Shown here: one piece after another, positions 56,366-64,000 of the stretch
How the letters are laid out: each line of letters begins with the position of its first letter
Numbering within the stretch: the stretch's first letter is position 1
Source of the DNA: Ehretia macrophylla
Taxonomy: Eukaryota > Streptophyta > Magnoliopsida > Boraginales > Ehretiaceae
Reading direction: 5' to 3'
Length of the DNA stretch: 64,000 bases
NCBI GenBank assembly: GCA_037974665.1
Contig: CM075770.1
Span: 1,252,501-1,316,500 of the forward strand
Notes under the pieces: model-generated
What the model saw: only the letters and a program-made list of their open reading frames with translations
Told to the model about the DNA's origin: nothing
The model's database searches: none
Program-made: the position numbers and the translations under genes

Positions 56366-57649
56366 GGGTTTAGATCCTCTTATACTGACTTTTATCTCAT
56401 AATATTATGAGATTAAAATCTTAATCATTTATATTATTATAATTCATTTCAGTCATTAATTTAAATTAATCTTTTCTTTTTTTAGATTTAGTTCCAAAAA
56501 TACTTTTCCAACCTTTTCTCCCTCCCAATATCACTCTTACGTTTTCTCCTCTCTCCCTCACTTTCCCGCTTTCAATTTTTCACCAAAAAAAGAACTCTCA
56601 TCTCTATCTTTCTCACTCTACCCAACACTCTCAATCATTTTAATCCACTATTTTTGCTAAGACCAAAATCTCTCATTGAATCACAACTTTGATACTTCAC
56701 GTTTTTTTTTCTTTTTCATTTTTTTAGCTCTATATTTTCTTTCTTCTTTGTGTTCATATTTAGTCTAATGGTTAAAAATATGTAATGTCAATTTGTTGTT
56801 GTCGACTTTTAAACCAATAATAACAGTTAAAACACTAATTAATTATTCACTAAGTGAGATGTTTGAAATTTGCTGATAGATCTTTTATATCATTGATTTT
56901 TCTGATTTATTTTCATCGGAGAAGTTGACGGATCGGAATTCTCTTTTGCCAGGTTGCATCAGGACTTCATTTGTTTTTTGGTCTCTTTTACTTTGCTTTA
57001 ATTTTCATGTTTCTTTATCATTGATTTATTGGGTCAACAGGTCCTCTTGATTTTGCTAGCTTCTACAAAGAAATAGTTACCAACAAAAATAATTTAAAAA
57101 AAACTTGCACGATTATGATAGTTAATATTATAATATCTTACATTTTAGAATTTTAAATGGAGAAGATATTGCAGAAGACCTTCATACGAGGAGGACAATG
57201 AAAAAATGAAAAAATAAAATAAAATTTAGAACCAGTAAGCTTAAAAAATTGAAGGAAAAAAAAAACTATTTTAGAGCTGAAAAAAAGAAAAAAAAATGTG
57301 CAGTACCAAAGTTCTTCGTTGAAACCTTTTGTTCTTCAGCAAAAATAATAGTGGATGAAAATGACTAAGAGAACGGGTAGAGTGAGAAGATAGAGATTAA
57401 AGTGATTTTTTTTTAAAAAGAAAAATAGGGAGCTTGAAGTGAGAGATTGCCGATAAATCTTGGTAGTGGGTAATGGGAGAGAAAAAAAGGTTGAAAAAAT
57501 ATTTTGTAATTAAACCTAAAAAAGAAAAGAGTTTAATTTAAATAAATGACTTAAATGGATGGTTGAGATGTCTTATAATGATATAAATGGTTAAGATTTT
57601 CCTTTCATAATATTATGAGTGGAAATTTAATATGAGAGGATTCAAATTC
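56366..57649. mobile_element. MULE-like MITE (1,284 bp) with long inverted arms
   Basis: The ends GGGTTTAGATCCTCTTATA and, from the right, GAATTTGAATCCTCTCATA begin inverted arms. These are traceable through CATAATATTATGA, AATCTTAA.CATTTATAT and CTTTTCTTTTTTAG blocks, well beyond 150 bp. The flanking 9-bp duplication has one mismatch: TATTTTCTC (56357-56365) and TATTTTGTC (57650-57658). There is no transposase. The arms are CT-rich on one side and GA-rich on the other. Confidence 0.8.
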
Positions 57650-57658
57650 TATTTTGTC

Positions 57659-59810
57659 AATAAAGTATTCATGACGATTTTATTTGGGCCTTAAATCACT
57701 CAATATAAATACATACATGGGTAAGAGGCTATTTTTCTTAAGTCGTTGTAGGACTAATGTCTAGCTAATTCACACACTCTTATGAGCGAAATTATATATT
57801 TCAAAATTTAAATCCTGATATAAATACAAAAGACTTTTCAAGTGTTTTTCCCCGTCATTCAAAGGAAAAAGTTAATGGCCGCTCAAAAGTCTAAGACTCT
57901 GTTTGGTCTAATTGTGAAATTTTAGATTTTAAGCTATAAAACTTTTAGCAATAGAGCTTTGATTAGAAGTGTTATTGAACAAAAACCGTTGACTGTTTGG
58001 TCTATGTTAGACAATGTTGAGCTTTTAAAAAATTTAAGAGCATTGTTGGACTTTAAAAAATTTGAAGGGATATATTTGAGAAAGAAAAAGAAAACAGTTT
58101 ATCACATTATGTAAAAACAGTTTCACAAAATTATATTTTATAAAATTTTAATTTGAAATTTCTTGTTTTTCAACTTCAACTTTTACCTAAAATTACTTTA
58201 AAAATTGGGCCAAACAAAATAGTCTTAATTTTTAAACTTACAAAAAATATTTTTGAGTATCAAAAGACTAAGCCAAACAGCGGCCAAGTCACTGAGTGTA
58301 ATTTTTCGAGGAAAATTACTAAGAACTTCCTTCTTTATGCTACTTGACTCTCGTCAATGTGAAAATCTTTCACAGTAGTGTCCTGAAGTCTTCCTGGAAA
58401 TTTGAGAAAAGGCTAAAAAGAATTTTAAAGTCAAGAGTCAAGCCACTATGTGCCTTTCTTCCAGCTGAGAAAGTGCGACGTAAACTACGCATAATTTTCG
58501 ACAAATTATCTTTTTGACCTGCATGACCACGTTATTTATGATTATCAATTTAAGTGTAAAAAGTTGTAAGATTAATTCTCAATTTGTGTACCATTCTGTG
58601 AAGTAAAATCGTCTCAGCTTCTGTTTGAATAAAAACAAAAAACAAAAAACAAGCATCATAAACTACGCATAATTTTCGACAAAATTATCTTCTTCTTTTT
58701 TTATTAATTTAAGGGTGGTCTAAAACACTTTACATTACATAAGATGTCACACACAAAAATAAATTTCAATATCTCTTACATTCGAAGCAAGATTCACACC
58801 ACTGGATCAACAGGACACTGGTGACAAATTATCTTTAATTTTGACCTGCATGACCACGTTATTTTGGATGTCCTCACCCTTTTTTAGTGTGAAATGATAA
58901 TTTAATATAATTTAAAGCAGGTGAGTTCTTCAAATGACCGACACCTTGTCCTATAGCTGCTATATTACCTAAATTATATCATTTAAAACTTCATATCTTA
59001 ATTGACATCTTATAGATTTATGCGATATATCCCTTGTATATAGGACATTTTATATTTATATTCGATATTTTTCTGACAGGGTTTCCATTTAGAAATAGTG
59101 TCTTCTGCTTTGGACTTGGTTCGTTGAACTTTTATATATGTTCATAATGATTTAGTAGCTTATTGGGAGACCTAAGTAAAGATTAACCCTCTTTTAAATA
59201 GTTTGAGATTTTATTTTAAAATTAATTGATACTAAAGTGAAATAGTTCATAATCTTATATAAGGTTTTGAAAGTCCCATTTTATCTATATATGTGGGAAT
59301 TGTTACACGTCTAATTACATATTACTCTTTGCAAAACACGAATTAGGTTCCTAGTGTCCGTGAATCAAGACTTGCCCTGAAGGATGACTAATATAGTAGT
59401 CCCACATCAATTTACACTTCGGGTAAAATAGTTTTTCTTCTTTTTTCCTAAAATTATTAGATAATTTGAGTAAAAACAGCTCTTGTAAATGTAAAGTAAG
59501 AGTTTGTATAATAAACTTTAAAATAGATTTGACTCCTCTTAACCACGCATAATGAGTATTTTATGGATCGAGCTCCATTTTGTTAGATAACTTAAGGATT
59601 CTTTGTTGTTAGGTAACTTAAAATTGTTTGTTTATGTGTTATACTTGCTAGAATTCCACAAGACAAAAGAACCAAAACTTTCAAGGAAATTGTATAGACA
59701 ATTCCTCTTGATCGTTAGTTATGAGTGAAAGCAAATAAAGTATTATGAAGTCTAAATTACAATGATGCAACACGCTTGTCCCCACTGACCTTGTCAAGTG
59801 CTTCATTCAA
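57659..59810. other. Intergenic DNA upstream of the P450, with a possible MITE
   Basis: Inverted segments CTGTTTGGTCTAA (about 57898) and, on the other strand, GCTGTTTGGCTTAG ending GGCC at 58285 suggest a MITE at about 57877-58285, without a clear target duplication. A 20-25-bp segment (CTACGCATAATTTTCGACAA) is repeated at about 58485 and 58662. No gene. Confidence 0.4.
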
Positions 59811-59819
59811 TATAAATAG
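59811..59819 (+). promoter_or_regulatory. TATA box of the P450 gene
   Basis: TATAAATAG about 85-92 bp upstream of the ATG, a typical plant core promoter distance. Confidence 0.8.
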
Positions 59820-59902
59820 ACACCACATTCCAACTTAAAATACCACCATCACAAGGAAGATTACACACACTACTGGCTAGCTAATATCTTCACCTTACCA
59901 AT

Positions 59903-62626
59903 ATGGAAACCCAAACTTTGACAGCATTTGCTGCAGCATGGGTTGCAACTCTTGCCCTGTTTCTTCTTTCAAAACTTCATTTCCGCAAAAGAAAACTCAA
60001 TTTACCACCTGGTCCAAAACCATGGCCTATTATAGGAAACTTTAACCTCATCGGAGCCCTTCCTCATAGATCAATCCATGAGCTTTCTCTTAAATACGGC
60101 AGCATTATGCAACTCCGTTTTGGTTCAATCCCTGTTCTCGTTGGCTCGTCCGTTGAAACGGCGAAAATCATCCTAAAAACCATGGATGTGACATTTGCCG
60201 GCAGGCCTAGAACAGCTGCAGGCAAATACACTACTTATAATTATTCCGATATCACATGGTCTCCCTACGGGCCATATTGGCGCCAGGCACGTAAGATGTG
60301 TCTAATGGAACTGTTTAGCGCGAAAAGACTCGAATCGTACGAGTATATCCGCGTAGAAGAACTAAATTCAGTTCTGAAAGAACTATACAAATCATCAGGC
60401 AAGCCTGTTTTGTTGAAAGATCATCTTTCAACACTTAGTTTGAATGTGATTAGTAGGATGGTTTTGGGGAAGAGGTACTTGGATGAGTCTGAAAACAGTA
60501 TTGTTACCCCAGAAGAGTTCAAGATTATGTTAGATGAATTGTTCTTGTTGAATGGTGTATTAAACATTGGTGATTATATACCTTGGATTGATTTCTTGGA
60601 CTTGCAGGGTTACATTAAGAGGATGAAGGTTTTGACTAAGAAATTCGATAGGTTTTTAGAGCATGTTCTTGATGAGCATAACGCTAGGAGAAAAGCTGGG
60701 GATGATTATGTGGCTAAGGATATGGTGGATGTTCTTTTGCAGCTTGCAGATGATGCTACTTTGGAGGTGAAGCTTGAGAGGCATGGAGTCAAGGCTTTTA
60801 CACAGGTATGCATTTCAATTCTCAATTATAAATTTTTGTTTGTAACTAACGTGTTAGAATATACAATTGTAGCGTATGGATAAACTTCTATGTATTGTCT
60901 AATCTATCTACGCACTATAAGTTGAACATTTTCAAAAATTGACAATTGGCCGAATTTATTTATTGATATGAATAGTTGTTTACATCGAATCGGGGATGAG
61001 GGTGGACCAATCCAACTTGCTACTAGTAAGGACAAAATAGGCTCTTTATTGAAAGACTTGGAATATATGGACAATTGACGTAGACTTTTTTTTTTTTTTT
61101 TGGTCAGATTGACGTACACTTGAATAAGATAACTTTATTAAGACATTTACCTAACAGAGTTTAACTGCACAAGCAAAATATAATATTTATAAAAACCTGT
61201 CTGGTGACATGAGAGATCAGCTGGGATTAACTAGAGGATATTCAAATTTCGGTTCATAATATTACGGAAATTAATAATGATAAAGTGATGATACGTTAAC
61301 ACGATTAAATAATTGATATGAAAATAGTACCAAGACAAAGCATTTTTCTCAATTATTTCATTTAAATGTCTTTATCTAAAAAAATTATTGAATCAATTTA
61401 AATTAATATTAATTTCTCTTATATTAATAAAATTTATACGTATAAATTTTAATAACTATATAAAAGAGTGACAGACGGACTAATCCATAAAATTTCTTTC
61501 ATCTACTATTAATCAGTCATCGATTTCCTGTTTGACGATAATAAAATCTCACCGGCTCTTATTTTCCAACTCAAAAATCAGACAACCGCCAGGCCCCACC
61601 TGTCATAAACAAAGTGGAAACATGACTAAGTCCAAGTCTCCAACTTTTATCAGTATTTTGATTCATGTGTCTCACGACAAATTTGATAGTCATCACAATC
61701 TTGCTTCTCACACTGTTAAATAAATCGAGACACCATAAGTTTTACGTTGACGATGGGTGTTTATTATGAATTATTATCAAGTAATTAATTAGTAGTCCTA
61801 TTAATTATTTTGAGTTAATTAGTATTTGACTCAAAATATTTATTTTTAATGTTACGATACATGTTTCGTTTAATTTAGACCTGAAAGATGACATATATTA
61901 TGACTAATGCATAATTGTCTTAATTATGTACAAATGATCATTCTTTTAAGTTGACCCCAAAGACTTACGTGCAAGTGTTTCTTAACCATTTCACAGGACC
62001 TTCTTGCTGGTGGGACTGAAAGTTCAGCAGTGACGGTAGAATGGGCAATTTCGGAACTCCTCAAAAAACCTGAGATATTCAAGAAGGCAACCGAAGAGCT
62101 CGACAGAGTTATAGACAAAAACAGATGGGTGGAAGAAAAAGACATACCAAACCTTCCTTACTTACAAGCTATTATCAAAGAAACAATGAGATTGCACCCA
62201 GTGGCACCAATGCTAGTACCTAGAGCAGCTCGTGAAGATTGTAAGATGGCTGGCTATGACATTGTGAAAGGAACAATAGTGCTTGTGAATGTATGGACCA
62301 TTGGAAGAGACCCTAAATTGTGGGATGAGCCAAATGAATTTTACCCTGAGAGGTTTATAGGCAAGACAATTGATGTTAAAGGACGAGATTTTGAGTTGTT
62401 GCCATTTGGTTCAGGAAGAAGAATGTGCCCTGGATACAGTCTTGGCCTCAAGGTGATCCAAACAAGCCTGGCTAATCTTTTGCATGGTTACAAATGGCAA
62501 CTACCAGATAAAATGACACATCATGATCTTAACATGGAGGAAATTTTTGGACTCTCCACACCAAAGAAGATACCACTTGTTGCTGTTGTTGAGCCTCGTC
62601 TCCCACTTGAGCTTTACTCTATGTGA
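59903..62626 (+). CDS. CYP92A: Cytochrome P450, CYP92A type (510 aa)
   Basis: Two exons, 59903-60805 and 61997-62626, with a phase-0 GT-AG intron of 1,191 bp (1,533 nt with stop). The N-terminal 22 residues are a membrane anchor, followed by the Pro-rich hinge LPPGPKPWPIIGN. The WxxxR motif is WRQAR. The I-helix oxygen-binding motif is AGGTESS (305-311). The ExxR is KETMR (Glu363, Arg366), PERF is at 418-421 and the heme loop is FGSGRRMCPG with Cys445. ER-bound monooxygenase of the CYP71 clan. It resembles CYP92A proteins, often labelled flavonoid 3'-monooxygenase-like, though the family also includes terpenoid and homoterpene enzymes. The substrate cannot be told from sequence. The reading frame appears intact. 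Confidence 0.92.
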
Positions 62627-62732
62627 TTAAAGGGTTTCATGTTAATTTAGTGTTCTCTGTCTATGATAATAATTGTTGTGTGTGTGGTATTGTCGCTATA
62701 TTGTGTGCTTAGACACATGATGATTAAGACTC

Positions 62733-62738
62733 AATAAA
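62733..62738 (+). terminator. Polyadenylation signal of the P450 gene
   Basis: AATAAA about 107 bp after the stop codon, in an A/T-rich 3' region. Confidence 0.6.
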
Positions 62739-62739
62739 A

Positions 62740-64000
62740 TTACTTTTTAGTTTATAGTCGTCAGTATCTCTTCATCATTTTCGTATATCTTATAATCAAT
62801 AGTTCATATCTTTCTCAATATGAGAAAGATGAAATTCACATTATAATGTGAATTGAAAATTTAGATGAAATTCTCGTTATAATGTGAATTGAAAATTTAT
62901 GTCAACATCTTGCATTTATTATTGGGAAATTAGTTGTACCATATGCTAGCTTCAATATTGTGGTCTATTCATGCACTTGATTCACACACACACACAAATA
63001 TACATTCATATATTTTTTTTTTGTTTACTAAATCACGATTGTCCTATGTATTTTCAGAAAAAAAATCTAGGAAAATGTTTGATAAAACTTTACCTCTATA
63101 TATAATGTGGGAAAACACATATTCTTATTGGCATGTGAAATTTTAAATTTGTAATAATTTAATAATTGTATATAATTTATAAGAATATGATAGTAACTTT
63201 TGTTAATACCGAACAGAAGACATTGTATGATGTTCTCAAAACTTAATATAGAGTCAATAAATTATCATGGTACTTTTTTTTTCTTGGTAATATATTATCA
63301 TCCTACTTCAAACTACGATAAATAACATCAATTTATCCCTTATTGTAATCGCTTTTGATAATTTTGACTTTGTAATTTTTATCCAAAAATATACATATTA
63401 CACAAGTTAAACGCGAGACTCACGTACATTCTAGGTGAAAAATCCGGCTATTTCTAGATTAAAATCACTAAAAGTACTAATACTGTCATAAAATTAGAAT
63501 ATGAGGGATTAAAATATTATTTGTTTTTGGTAAGTAACGATTAAGATTTAATCTACTAATGCTATTTACCCACCAAAGTATAACGTGCAACTTGGTTACC
63601 ATAAATAATAGGGTTAAATTCACTTTCTACCCTTATTGTATACATGTAGTGACACTTATTAACCCTCACCTTTAAAAATACCCACTTATTAACTTTTGAC
63701 TTTGATCAATTTTAAATTATGTTAACATAAATGCACAATTACTAAATGACCTTTATCAACTATTTATAAACACAAATTTACCCTTAAATAAAAAAATAAC
63801 AAAGCCCTACATCTTTCATCCCTAATCCCAACCTAACCCCACACACCCTAACCCCAACCCCAAAATCTGATGACCTCCACCCCACGCGGACCTTAACCAC
63901 AACAGCCCCACCTCACGCAGACCACCACCCCACAGCCTCACAACACGCTGACTACCACCTCCATAGCCGCAGCTCACGCAGACCACTACCCCCACACCGT
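62740..64000. other. AT-rich 3' flank ending in a C/A-rich repeat
   Basis: AT-rich spacer with a direct repeat of TATAATGTGAATTGAAAATT (about 62841 and 62878). From about 63800 the sequence becomes C-rich, with repeated CTCACGCAGACCACYACCCC units that run off the window end. This may be the edge of a repeat or a Pro/Thr-rich coding region outside the window. Confidence 0.5.

Overview
The window is nuclear DNA of a flowering plant, most likely a eudicot. It has an AT-rich background, genes with short GT-AG introns, a plastid-type 13-lipoxygenase, a CYP92-type P450, and typical plant repeats (Tat and Athila Ty3/gypsy elements, an L1-type LINE, MULE-like and Harbinger-like MITEs). No organelle, bacterial or CRISPR features were seen. 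I cannot name the species.

Layout. 1-5.8 kb is gene-poor and holds a 1,059-bp Harbinger-like MITE with an (AAT)n/(ATT)n core (4192-5250). A small conserved plant gene of unknown function lies at 6002-6379. 6.4-10.9 kb is AT-rich spacer with one probable MITE. A complete Tat-lineage LTR retrotransposon fills 10920-20705 (5-bp TSD AATAT, two 470-bp LTRs differing at about 19 sites). Its gag-pol lies on the minus strand. Between pol and its 3' LTR sits a plus-strand gene with two bZIP-type boxes, a TATA box and at least two introns. 20.7-24.2 kb has two MULE-like MITEs with 9-bp TSDs. A decayed Athila element fills 24178-37383 (TSD CCACC, LTRs of 1,557 and 1,520 bp with W-box clusters). A decayed L1-like LINE follows at about 37650-43667. 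All three retroelements have their coding strand on minus.

43.7-64 kb is the genic part. An eight-exon 13-lipoxygenase gene (47658-53374, 904 aa) is intact by inspection. It carries a tandem duplication of its intron-1 acceptor region. It is flanked by about 570-bp direct repeats (46712-47289 and 54777-55341), which look like the footprint of a tandem duplication of the locus whose second copy has decayed. A further 1.28-kb MULE-like MITE lies at 56366-57649. An intact two-exon CYP92A-type P450 gene (59903-62626, 510 aa) ends the gene set.

The lipoxygenase should feed plastid oxylipin (jasmonate or green-leaf-volatile) synthesis. The P450 probably acts on a specialised metabolite. There is no direct evidence that the two genes work together. 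The most unusual object is the spliced antisense gene inside the Tat element.
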